Shown here: positions 1 through 12,400 of the stretch, piece by piece
How positions within the stretch are numbered: position 1 is the stretch's first letter
How the letters are laid out: each line of letters opens with the position of its first letter
Assembly: GCA_009760885.1 (NCBI GenBank)
Contig: CM019702.1
Span: forward strand, 49,056,425-49,120,424
Direction of reading: 5' to 3'
From: Achatina immaculata
Lineage: Eukaryota > Mollusca > Gastropoda > Stylommatophora > Achatinidae
DNA: 64,000 bases
The notes under the pieces: generated by a model
Databases searched by the model: none
Seen by the model: only the letters and a program-made list of their open reading frames with translations
What the model was told of the DNA's origin: nothing
Translations under genes and position numbers: made by a program

Positions 1-1935
1 AAAGGAGGCAATAAATAAGCTAAAATTAGATAGAGCACCAGGTGAAGATGAAGTGATTGCTGAGATCTTGAAAGCAGAAGAGACAGAAACACCAAAACAA
101 CTTTGTCGGACACTACAATAAATTTAGGATCTAGAGAAAGCCCCAGAAGAGTGGAAAACTGGACTTTACCCTACTGCCACTCATTAGTAAAGTATTTTGC
201 AGAATAATCATCAACAGAATTGTACCAGTGTTTGAGGGAAAACTTAGGAATGAGCAGGCAGGATTCAGGAAAGGAAGATCAAGCATAGACCACATATATG
301 TACTTAGAAAAAGTCTGTGACAGTGTCAACAGAGATGCACTATGGAAAATTCTAAGATTGCATGGCCTCCCTCATAAGATAGTGAATGTCATCAAAGCCC
401 TATACAATGTTTTTCAGTGCAAAGTGATCTGTGGAGAACACACTTCCAACACCTTTAGAGTACAAACAGGAGTAAAACAGGGATGCCTACTATCACCAAC
501 ATTATTTATTTTAGCAGTAGACAGGTTAATGAAGAAGGTATCATCAGATAAACACAGATGATTACAATGGACACTCGACACAGTGCTAGAGGACCTTGAC
601 TTTGTTGACAACATTTGTCTACTGTCAAACACCCATAAAGATATGCAAGATAAAATAAACAAGCTAACTCATAATGCTAACAATCTATATATAAAAATGG
701 ATGTGTGTGTGTGTATGCTCCAGCATAACTCTTGAACGCCTGAAGCAATTTCAACCAAACTTGGTACACATATGACTTACAATCTGGAGAAATGTACTGT
801 GGGAGTAAGACACCCCTATCACCTCTAGGGGTGGGAAGGGGGTGACATACTACCTACTAAATTCAAGGAGGAACAAAAGAATGGTCTAAGTGAGATAATC
901 GTGAAATAAAGTGGTGCTGGTCTAAGAGCAGCATTTGTAGCCTCCCATGGAAAGTCTTGATCACAATCAATAAGTCACAGGGGCAGTCTACACATTATAG
1001 AGTAAAGTCTTTTACAAATTCACTATAATATTAATTTAACTAAAAACTTGATTATATACAACATTTTTAGTTTCACCTCCTGGAGCAAGAATAAATAATT
1101 TCTTGGGTAAACCCTCTCCCACCCCTTGAGCAAGCAACATAAGGTTGTCCGTGGGAGAAACAAGGTGATCTCAAATCCACTCTGCAGCATTAATAATTAA
1201 TAAATTCCCGAGCAACGCCGGGTAATCATTAAAGAATTAAAGGTCAATGTAGGAAAGACAAAGTTATTGAAGCAAAATGTGAACAACAGAAATTTACTGA
1301 GAGTAGATAACAAGCTAGTGGAGGAGGTCAACAAATTTGTATATCATGGTAGTAGAGTAGTAGAAGATGGAAACAGCACAGAGGACAGCAACAACAGACT
1401 TACTAGAGCAAACCAGGCTTTTGAATTGCTGCAGGCTATAGGAAATCTAAAAAACTAAACACGAAGATGAAAATCAGTATATTTAAGAGTAATGTTCTAA
1501 GCATACTACTCTATGGAATGCCGGAAAATCATCAAAACTATAGAAAACAAGCTGAATTCTTTCCAGACTAAATGTTTACGAAGAATCAGAAGAATATTTT
1601 GGCCAAATACAGTAAGAAATAACATCTTGTTGGCAGAAATGCAGATGAAGCCACTGACAGCAATTACTGAGGAAAGATGCTGCCGATGGCTGGGATATGT
1701 GCTCCGGATGACTGACGACTCACTACCAAAAACAGCACTAAGATGGACACTACAGGGGAACAGAAGTAAGGGTAGACCAAAGGAGACATGGAGAAGAACA
1801 ATAGAGAGGACATTGAGCAATAGATGGCTCACTTGAGCAAGAGCGGACAAAAAGGTAAAGGACAGATATTTGTGGAAAACCCTTGTGGAAGCCCATGTGC
1901 CTTGGACACTTAAGGTTCAGAGAGAGAGAGATGTT
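1..1935 (+). mobile_element. RTE-1 LINE copy, decayed, cut by left edge and by a nested insert
   Basis: Contains reverse-transcriptase pieces (FRVQTGVKQGCLLSPTLFIL at about 450-520) and the RTE C-terminal region (RWLGYVLRMTDDSLPKTALR, then KGRPKETWRRT), ending in an (AG)n tail near 1935. It has several frameshifts and stops. The full-length relative is at 33429-36620. The copy is interrupted at about 685-1229. Confidence 0.9.
685..1229 (+). mobile_element. Helentron-like non-autonomous insert nested in RTE-1
   Basis: RTE-1 sequence stops at ...gctaacaat and resumes at aaagaattaaaggtcaat. The insert begins ctatatatataaaaatg followed by (TG)n and ccagcataactcttgaacg. It ends with the short GC-rich hairpin cccgagcaacgccggg and a few A/T bases. 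AT-rich start, (TG)n, terminal GC hairpin and no target-site duplication are typical of Helentron (Helitron2) derivatives. Confidence 0.55.
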
Positions 1936-1939
1936 AGTT

Positions 1940-2160
1940 ACCTCCAATGTAGCTAACTGTCTTATATTTATGAATGTAAGAGTATTAGTTTTATTTTACA
2001 CTCTTAGACATAACTTTCATGTAATTTGTATGCTTGAACTAGATCAGATGTGTGATGAAAAAGACAAATGGACCTGCATGTCCAATTCTTACCCTTTGAA
2101 AATAAAGCTTGCTTGTCCATTTGCTCTATCACATTCAGTGCATTTAATTTATATTTATAT
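1940..2160 (+). repeat. Possible short dispersed repeat with AATAAAG end
   Basis: The segment gacctgcatgtccaattctt followed by accctttgaaaataaag (about 2070-2108) resembles gcctgcatgcctaattctta plus accctttggaaataaag at about 9117-9152. Both look like the 3' end of one short dispersed family. Weak evidence. Confidence 0.3.
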
Positions 2161-2310
2161 ATACACACAAACACCAGGGTGAAAAAGAATCTGTCTGGCT
2201 TCTTCTCCCTTGAGCAATGAAAATTTTCGGATGTCTGAATATGTTTTGATGAAATGAGCAATCAGAGGCTGAGAGTACCATCATACAATTTGTCTAGAAC
2301 TAATATTAAT

Positions 2311-2520
2311 GTCAGTCATTCATTCATTTGCATGTCCCTTGCAGAACTTTGCCTCCCAAACAGCACTCCTGTAGGCCTCTCAGTTGTGGGCAAGATGGCC
2401 TGCTGCTAATGCATCCATTTGCATATCATCAACGATGTCTTGCAGTTATCTTCACCTTGGTCTTCCTCTCTTTCTTTTTCCCTGACTGACATGCTAGTTA
2501 GCTTTGTTCCCAACGCAGCA
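2311..2520 (-). mobile_element. RTE-3 LINE 3' fragment
   Basis: The reverse complement matches the 3' end seen at 22600-22850 and 24960-25396 (LAHNREAYRSAVWEAKFRKG) followed by a (GAAT)n tail. 5'-truncated. Confidence 0.8.
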
Positions 2521-3392
2521 TTCTAGTCCAAGTTGACAACTTATCTTCAGCTTGTTGTACAAGTATTGTCTCGGTCTGTAGTGCCCTGCTAGGAATCTAA
2601 ACATGACGTTCTATGCAACTATATTAAGTTGATATGCATCAGACATATTTTCTTGTAGACCAGGGTTTGTTGTTTGTTAAAAGATATCCAGGTCTCCTTA
2701 ATTATATTAGCACCAGAGAAGGTTTTTTTTCTTTTCATTTCTTGTGGTCACCATATGATAATTTAAATAATGTAAGAACTGCATGTAGATGTTTAGTGAA
2801 AGCTTACAGAAAATGCATACCATATCCCATGAATGGTGATTAAATTAGCCCTTAAGTTAAATAAATACATATCAAGGTAGTGAAATGACGGGTTTTTTTA
2901 ATCTCAAAAGGAACGATTCTGTTGCTTTTAACAGCTTACTGGTGGGATCTGGCAGGAGAGGATTGGTTTAGGAAATGTACACAACAAGCTGTAATTTATA
3001 CAGGATGTAATTTCATTCAGTTGTTTGTTTATCCAATGTTTCATCACCTTCTTTTAAGTCAAACATGGCACTGCAAAGAATGCTTGCTTTGTCATATTGA
3101 AAATGATCTAATTTTAATATATTAAACATTACTGCATCATCAATTCAGCATTCCATCAGTTGGTGGAATTATAAAGAAATTTGTTCTACCATACAGTCTG
3201 GCCCACCCTACTGCACCATACAACTGTCTTCTTAATTTGAAATTAGTAAGTAAATGGCAATTTACATTTTTAAAAAGCTATAAAACCTCTGACTGATACT
3301 TTCATATTTCAAATACTTGAAATATGAGAGCCAGTGTAGGGTGAAAATAAGCTGCACACTGTATATGCTGAATAGCCACAAAATTTACTTAC
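2521..3392. other. Non-coding stretch downstream of ACP7-A microexon 4b
   Basis: AT-rich sequence. A counterpart of ACP7-B exon 5 (DNGRVGD...GNHE) was looked for on the minus strand and not found. Nothing else recognised. Confidence 0.5.
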
Positions 3393-3418
3393 ATCTCTCA
3401 TATCATATGCAAAATCAC
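3393..3418 (-). CDS. ACP7: ACP7-A microexon 4b (metal motif II, GDFAYDMRD)
   Basis: A 26-nt exon between ggttacag and GTAAGT, reading GDFAYDMRD after the split Gly codon. Splice sites are at least as good as those of 4a. Including 4a and 4b together would break the frame and hit a TGA seven codons into 4b, so the pair can only work as alternatives. Confidence 0.75.
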
Positions 3419-6400
3419 CTGTAACCATATTGGAGAAAATTACAGTTAAAAGACATTAATACAAAAATGCTACATGCTGTTAAGAAGTAGTTCAGGGGCT
3501 ATCAACATCTATGCTTTTTACCACATTTTTAGTCATGCTAAGGTAAAGTACAGATGGGAAACAGTAGAATTCAATGTAGTGTTCATTCATGACATCAAGG
3601 ACACATAGCAAGAAAACACTGTTCCACAACTGGCATGAAAATGAATTTAAAACAAAAAAAAATGTTCACAACCCCGGAACATTATATAATAAACTCACCA
3701 CATCCATATCATAGGCCATATCACCTGAAATAAAACAAATTACATGCCCCTGACTTTATTATATCACACAAATCATACGCCGATTATACTGCTATGCTAC
3801 ATTACATTACCTAATGGTTATGGTAAATTAAAATTTTGAATTCTGTTTTTGATCAAAACATTCAGGCTTAATCTGTGATGTTCCAACAGTTGACTGGCTG
3901 CTGATGTCCAATGACCTCCGATCTCCCCGTAACTGTACACAGCTGATGTTGACATGAAAACTATAGGCATGCAGTGAAATCAGGAAGGCACCAACAAGGC
4001 TCGTTTCCCATGCAGTAGATCCCAGAACACATTTCCATGAGGAACTGTTGATTTCCTTTCTCATGAGCCAGGTCTAAAAAAAACCCCTCATCATGGTTAG
4101 CCAGGATGAATAAGCAACCACAGCCAGTTTGAAAAAGTGCAACAACACGCCTCTGGGTGCAGCACAAGAGGACAAGATAAGAACTTGGCCAGCTCTGATT
4201 CTGATGTCTTGGATGATCTATCCCCCACCTTGCTACTAAAGATATGTCTCACATAGTCTCTATGACATTCCTGTATCATTATGGGATACAGCCTGTCATG
4301 TATTTGCCACTGTTTTGGTTTTCTTTAATCCTTAGAATTTTGTAGTGTTATAGTAGTGTCCACTGTATTACAGTGCTTCTAAATACATGTGGCAGGATGC
4401 AATGTGCTACTTCATGCTCAATATGTGCACAAAGTGGATATCACTGTACAGTTGTAATCATCTTTGACCTGAAAATAAATGGTTGCTTTAAAATCCACAA
4501 AGCAATAAAATTACATTATTTTAAATTGTTTTGGAATTATCTGCTGTGTGTGTGAAAGCAAAAAAAAACAAAACACACACACTCAGTATATATTCTGAGC
4601 ACTCATCTACCCAAGGTTTAGTAATGTTGCCTTGAGCCCTTGGATTGTTTTTAATGTACTGACTTTTTCCTGACCAATCTCCTTCAGAATCTTTCCTTTA
4701 GTTTCATGTTGTCTTCTAAAATGGTTACTGGATCCAACAGAAGGTTGTCCCTGTGGTTCTTCCTAAAACATTCTGTTTAACTAGCTTAGAATGTTCTGTA
4801 AAGGTCGAACTCCCTGGACATTTTCACCATGTTTGCCATAGTGGTTGCTCCAAGCTTTTTTTGCAGAGATGTCCAAACAAACACAAGTGTTTTACAAGCC
4901 CACCGACAGCCACACCTATTTGCTTTACACCTCTTCCCATCCTGAGGCCTGTAAGAACTCCATCCCATATTCCCAACTCCTCCGTCTTCGCCGCATATGT
5001 CAGGATAATTTGGACTTGATAGATCAGTCCAACAAGTTATTAGAATTTTTCCGTCATCGCCACTACCCAGAAAATGTCCTTCGTAAAGCCTTCAACCGTA
5101 TCCAACTAGTGAGCCGCAAAGAAGTATTCAGGAAAAAGCCTGTTACTCCATCTGACAGAGTTAAGTTAGTACTGCCTTTCCACCCGCACGGTCAGATGGT
5201 TAAGAAAATCCTTTATCGTCATCTGCCGATAATCCAACTCGACTCCGACACTCGTGACATTTTCTCTGAAGCACCCCTATTGGCATACAAACGTGAGCCA
5301 AACCTTAAGGACATCCTCGTCCACAGCCACTTGAAGCAGAGCCTTACGTATGTTGGCACCAGAAAATGTAACCGCCCCCGCTGCGTTACCTGCCCTGTAG
5401 TTTGGGAAACGAAAACAATCACCTTTCCCAAAACTATCCTCACTCTTCATGAGGGATTCACATGCGAGTCCCGAAATGTGATATGTCATTGTGTGCAAAA
5501 GATGCAGGATAACCTATATCGGTGAGACTGGCCTCAGATTAGGGGACCGCATGCAAAAACATCTGTATGACATCACCCAGCATGCTTCGAAACCAGTCCC
5601 AAATCATTTCAATGGCCCCAACCACAGAGGCAAATCTGATTTTCTGGTAACAGCCATTAAACAATGTCACGCAGATGACACAAGCTGCCTGGCACTTGAG
5701 AACCGCTGCATTCAAAATTATGGGACGCTGGAACCACATGGGTTAAACTCGCTGTTTAGTTACACGTAACATCATCTTCTTCAATCATTATAGTACCTCT
5801 CCACCAAATCCACCCCTTCTTACTTTTCAAACTTCCTCACAGCATCACTCTGCAACCCCGCTATTTTCTCTGCAACCCCTCTTCTCTGCAACACCTCTTC
5901 CCCAATCACCTGTTTCAATTTCTCCTAGCTAGGCCAGTAGTGCGTCACTCTCTCTCCCCTCCCTGGTTCCCCATCCACCACCCCCAGTTACAACCCACCG
6001 ACCACATGTCACAGGTCTCTATTTAAACAATTTCCACGTCTTACCAGATCCATTCCTGACACACACTGCCGGACAAGCCACACCTTGCAATTTACAGCTA
6101 AGTACTCCTTTAAAAAAAAAAATTTTTTTTTTTTTTAAACAGTATTCATGTAAATCTATACTTTATCTCCTCTCCCTATTTCTTTGTCCTGTATGTTTTT
6201 GTATGATTAAGGCTCACGCCGAAACGTCACAACTTTGTAATCATTAAGTAATAAAGCTGCTCCTACTATTTTCCGATTTTATACAAGTGTTGCTGATTCA
6301 GTTAGGCCTGCAATTACTGGATTTTCTGGTACGCAATACTTTTCCTCATTACCTCAGAATTGTAAAACTGTAGTGCTTTGCAAATGGTGACAGAAACTAG

Positions 6401-9400
6401 GCATGGCATAAGAAGGTGAGTGGAATATGCTGTCTTCCTTGAACTTCCAGGGTGAACTTAAAATGTTGACTTCTTGCAGACTCCACCACCATGAGAACAA
6501 TGACTCCTATTCTATTAACCAGAATGAAGAAGCACACCAGCTCATGAGCATCACAAGTGAGTAAGTTAAGATCTTGGCCAGTTCTGATTCTTGACTACCA
6601 TACCTTCCTTCAATCACCATTATCTTTGCTCCTGACATACTGTACAAACACATACAAACAGACACAAACTTCGTTTTATACAGCAGAATTAAGGTCACAT
6701 GAAGGGAAAAAGCTAGCTATAAAACAAACAACATACCAACATGAAGAATGCCATCATACATGTCACGTGCTGCATCCATTTGCAACCTTGGAAGTGACTG
6801 TGCATTTTCATTGCCCATGTCACCGAAAATGGCAAGCCTGGGACTCCAGTCACTGCCAGCTGGCCATGTACGGAAAGTGAATATGTTGGAAAAGCCGTAT
6901 GTTTCACTGCCAACCATGTAAGCTGAAGACAAAATATAAGCAAACAATAGAGAAAGTTTCCCTTTTTTTTTTCTGCCTCCATAAAACATTCATTCATTCA
7001 CTGTGTATCTTGTTGGTTAGCACTAGAGATCATGCTTCTCCATCTTGTATAGTACCTCTCCACCAAATCCACCCCTTCTTACTTTTCAAACTTCCTCACA
7101 GCATCACTCTGCAACCCCGCTATTTTCTCTGCAACCCCTCTTCTCTGCAACACCTCTTCCCCAATCACCTGTTTCAATTTCTCCTAGCTAGGCCAGTAGT
7201 GCGTCACTCTCTCTCCCCTCCCTGGTTCCCCATCCACCACCCCCAGTTACAACCCACCGACCACATGTCACAGGTCTCTATTTAAACAATTTCCACGTCT
7301 TACCAGATCCATTCCTGACACACACTGCCGGACAAGCCACACCTTGCAATTTACAGCTAAGTACTCCTTTAAAAAAAAAAATTTTTTTTTTTTTAAACAG
7401 TATTCATGTAAATCTATACTTTATCTCCTCTCCCTATTTCTTTGTCCTGTATGTTTTTGTATGATTAAGGCTCACGCCGAAACGTCACAACTTTGTAATC
7501 ATTAAGTAATAAAGCTGCTCCTACTATTTTCCGATTTTATACAAGTGTTGCTGATTCAGTTAGGCCTGCAATTACTGGATTTTCTGGTACGCAATACTTT
7601 TCCTCATTACCTCAGAATTGTAAAACTGTAGTGCTTTGCAAATGGTGACAGAAACTAGGCATGGCATAAGAAGGTGAGTGGAATATGCTGTCTTCCTTGA
7701 ACTTCCAGGGTGAACTTAAAATGTTGACTTCTTGCAGACTCCACCACCATGAGAACAATGACTCCTATTCTATTAACCAGAATGAAGAAGCACACCAGCT
7801 CATGAGCATCACAAGTGAGTAAGTTAAGATCTTGGCCAGTTCTGATTCTTGACTACCATACCTTCCTTCAATCACCATTATCTTTGCTCCTGACATACTG
7901 TACAAACACATACAAACAGACACAAACTTCGTTTTATACAGCAGAATTAAGGTCACATGAAGGGAAAAAGCTAGCTATAAAACAAACAACATACCAACAT
8001 GAAGAATGCCATCATACATGTCACGTGCTGCATCCATTTGCAACCTTGGAAGTGACTGTGCATTTTCATTGCCCATGTCACCGAAAATGGCAAGCCTGGG
8101 ACTCCAGTCACTGCCAGCTGGCCATGTACGGAAAGTGAATATGTTGGAAAAGCCGTATGTTTCACTGCCAACCATGTAAGCTGAAGACAAAATATAAGCA
8201 AACAATAGAGAAAGTTTCCCTTTTTTTTTTCTGCCTCCATAAAACATTCATTCATTCACTGTGTATCTTGTTGGTTAGCACTAGAGATCATGCTTCTCCA
8301 TCTTGTGTGGTCCCTGGTGTCTATGACTAACTCAGATGATTTTCTTTTCTCATGCCACTTGGCCAGTCTGCTCAGATATTTTTCTCCTGGCTTTCTTATT
8401 TTCCTCTTGAATTTTCTAGCTGTTATCAAGTTCTTTAACTTCTGTGTTCTCATGAAATGTCCAAGAAATTTTAATTTGCCTTTTTCTTACAACTGTAATA
8501 AATTTCTGTTGCTCAGAAACTTCCGAGGATCTCTTTCTTTTTTTTTTTTTTCTGGTTGCCCAGGATATTTGCCACATCTTTCTCCAAAACTACATCTCTG
8601 ATGTTTCTAATTTTCTTACTGTGTTAATTGTTTAAGTTTCACAACTGTTCAGCAATACTAGCTCTAAACAGCACTGTCATATTCTTTTCCTCACTTTTTG
8701 GGACATCCTTTTATTTGTTCATTTCTTTGTGATGTTAGAAAAAGCTGCTATTACTTTTCTTATTTGTGATTTCCATCTACATAACTGAATGTTTGAGAGG
8801 ATATACCTTGGTATATTTATCTATCTGATATTACTTTCTTTACTGAATATTTGAGAGGATATACCTTGGTATATTAATTCTATCTGATATTACTTTCTTT
8901 ACTGAAAATTTGAGAGGATATACCTTGGTATATTTATTCTATCTGATATTACTTTCTATACTGAATATTTGAGAGGTATATTTATTCTGTCTGATACTAC
9001 TTTCTTTACTATCTTGTTGCTGTTTAGCTCTGATCCTCATTTACTGCTCTCTTTGATAGTCTTAAATGTCTGGAACAAAGTGAAAGTTGTATGATAAAGG
9101 GCAGAGTGTCAGACAGGCCTGCATGCCTAATTCTTAACCCTTTGGAAATAAAGATCGATCAATCAATCTTGATCACTCATTTTTGCCAATTATTTTCACT
9201 TTCTTCTATCACAACAGTGTCATCTACATATCTCAGGTTACAGACTTATGGGCCACTATTTTTATGTCTATCAAGTTTTTAATGTCGCTCATGATGTTTT
9301 TGCTGTGTAATGAGAACAGACCAAGTTACAGTACACAGCCTTGTTTTATGTCTCTTTTATATCCTGATACTCGCTTATGTCACTGTTCACTCTTACTGCT

Positions 9401-12400
9401 ACTCTTCTGATTCCAGCACATATTCTTAATAATTCTCTTATCTTCACCATCTCTATGAAGTTTTTCTAGCATTTGTATCACATCCTCATATCTAAGTCTG
9501 TAAAAAGTTTCTATGTAATCAATAATGCACATATATAAATCTTTGTTTACTTCTATAGAAATTTTTATTATACTCTCATCATCATCAGGTGCCGTGCCGG
9601 CTGGCGTTGGCTATTATGCTTCTCCAGAGTACACGATCCTTCATGCAGGCTATCAGTTCAGTTGGTGATCTCCTCTCACACCATCCCATCAAACTGTCCA
9701 GTATCATTTCTCTTGGTCTTCCTCTTGATCTTCTTCCTTCTATTTTTCCTGTTGTTTTAATATTTTCAATGCCCCCTCTTCTCATTGCATGTCCTATGAA
9801 AGTACATTGTCTCTCTCTTATCTTTTTGACAGGGTTTTTGTCTCTCTAGCTCTTCTCATACATTCTTCATTAGTTATTTTTGCTGTCCAGGGGATTCGCA
9901 ACATTCTTCTAATAAACCACATTTCTGCTGCTTCCAATGATTTTTGTGCAGACTTGCCTATTGTCCATGATTCACTTCCATATAACAACATAGGTTCAAT
10001 ATAGCATTTTATGACTTGTTTTCTAACATTCATTGATAAGGATGTGTTAGCTAATATGTTTCTCATTCTCTGAAATGCAGTCTTTGCTTGCCCTATTCTC
10101 TTCCTAATTTCTGTTCTGCATTTCCCATCTGAAGTTATTACTGCTCCAAGGTATTTGAATTTCTGCACCTGCTTTAGAACTGTTCCGTTTAATTTTATAC
10201 TGCATGCTGGTGGATTCTGTTTCTTAGATATAACCATAGTCTCTGTCTTTTTGATGTTCAAAATAAAGCCTTTCTGTTCACTTCTTTGGCGACTTTATCC
10301 AAGAGATTTTGCAGGTGTTGTTAGTTCTCAGCCATCAGTACTGTGTCGTCAGCATACCGAATGTTGTTAATATTGTATCCTCCAATTTTTATGCCTGGTT
10401 CTGTGATGATCGTTCTTAGAATATTCTCGCTGTACAGAGAAAAAAGGTTTGGAGATAGTACACATCCTTGTCGCACCCCTTGTTTTATAGGTTGATATTT
10501 TCCAGTTCTATTTTCAACTCGAACTGCTGCTTCTTGCTGCCAGTATAGATGTTTTACAATCCTCAGGTCTTTGCCGTCTATATTGATGTCTTCAAGTATT
10601 TAATAACTTCATTATGTTTCACCTTGTCAAATGCCTTGGTGTAATCAATGAAGCATAAGTAGAGATCTTTCTGTACTTCTAAAGCTCTTTCTGTTAGTGT
10701 TCGTAAAGCATAAATGGCGTTGTGTGTTCCCTTTCCTTCAACAAATCCAAACTGTTCATCTGCTATTTCCATTTTTATCTTTTTCCTTATAGCTCTAGGT
10801 ATAAAAATTGCATCACTTGTGGTTTTTTTTTCTCCTGTCTCCAAACCCACATTTCTGATCACATTTTGGTGCTTCAGCTTTCTTTGGAAGTACAAAAAAC
10901 AACAACTGATTTTGATAGGCCCATTTCTATGTCAGAAAAATGTATTTAGGAAACTAGTTACTTTTTTTTTGTATGCTGATATCATCTAAGGCCATGATCA
11001 TTTCCCTTGTGATGTTATCAGGTCCTGATGCCTTCCTCACTAACATTTGTATGCATTTCTAACTTCAGTTTCCAATACTGGTGGCCTTTAATTATTAATA
11101 CTGATACTGAACTGATCATTGGTTATTTTTTCTTCTTCTCTTCTCCACCAATTCCAGAATATCATTCATCATCCACCTTTCCTGGGCTTATCTCTGTCTT
11201 TGATACTTATGTCTCTAATGCCTAATGCAATGATTCTTTTCAAGTTTCCCATTTATTATTTACATTTTAAATAACATTTCATTATCTGATAATGCATCTT
11301 ACATATATTTAACTTCTATACTGAATTTTTTTTCCTTTCTTTATCTGTTCCTAGCATATCTACTATTTTAACTGTCTTCATTTTTAACCTCGACTTTGAT
11401 ACTATTAATATGCAGCTACGCTGACAATCCAGTCCTGGGACAGCTTTAGCCACTACGAGAACATTTCTGAATCTTCTGTTGAAAAGAGTATAATCTCTTT
11501 GGTTTTACATCTTACTCTCGGGATTTTTCCAGGTGTACAGCCACCGTGAATGCTGTTAGTGCCTGGCATTGCCAATTATTGTATAATGGCTATAAAAAAT
11601 ACTTCCTGAAAAAAAAAAAATAATAATCACATGGATGAAACAGTCAACAGAATGGAACATTCAGTTTTTAGAAAACAAGTAAATATCTAGGCTGCTAGGA
11701 AATCTGACTTTGCAGCATCTTCCAGTTAAAGCCCCAAATAAATGTTCAACTATGGATTAAAAGCTGATTATAATGTTAATTACCCAATCACTGCAAAGAA
11801 TCACTGATTAAAATTGTGTTTATATTCTTTTAAAAATACCTCACATGAAACAGTTTGATTCAGTATACAACACTTACAGTATTCTGTCTCTGGAGCCAGT
11901 TCTGTAAGAATGACCTTATGCACAAACTGGGACCTCTGCTCCGGGCCCCCATCCACAAAAAGGTAGCGTATTCCTGATGCCTTTTGATCAATCTGTGTTC
12001 CTTTGCCATAAATCACACGTGAGTCACGTGTGTCATTCACTGTGTTCCATACAATGATCATTTGATCTGGAGTATCTGGGAGTGAAAAAAAAAAAGAGTA
12101 TGCATTCACCTCTGTTTATAAATAAAAAAAAAATAAATTTATATCTTTTACGAAAAGGACAGGTATTGTGTTTATTACAGCTTACCTTTTAAACAAATAT
12201 ATACATGGACAGAAGAAAAGCAAATACGCAGTCAAGCACCAACTTATGGCCAGGGTCCCACAAGTACTAAAGACATAATAAAATACAGTGTACTGTAAAT
12301 AAGCAGGAAAACGGGTTCGTTTCACCACTGTGTCCTTGACTGTCTTGCTACTGTGGAAACTTCAACTTGTTAAGCGATATTTCATTTTTCATTAAAATCT

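Larger units (their letters stand above)
5789..8306. repeat. Recent 1.26-kb tandem duplication carrying ACP7-A exon 3
   Basis: Unit 1 (5789-7047) and unit 2 (7048-8306) look essentially identical; the only difference noticed was one base in the T run after the 11-A tract. Each unit holds a Penelope 3' UTR, a stretch of intron, exon 3 and about 50 bp of the neighbouring RTE-5 3' end. The unit edges therefore lie inside two unrelated transposon copies and share only a base or two. Confidence 0.95.
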
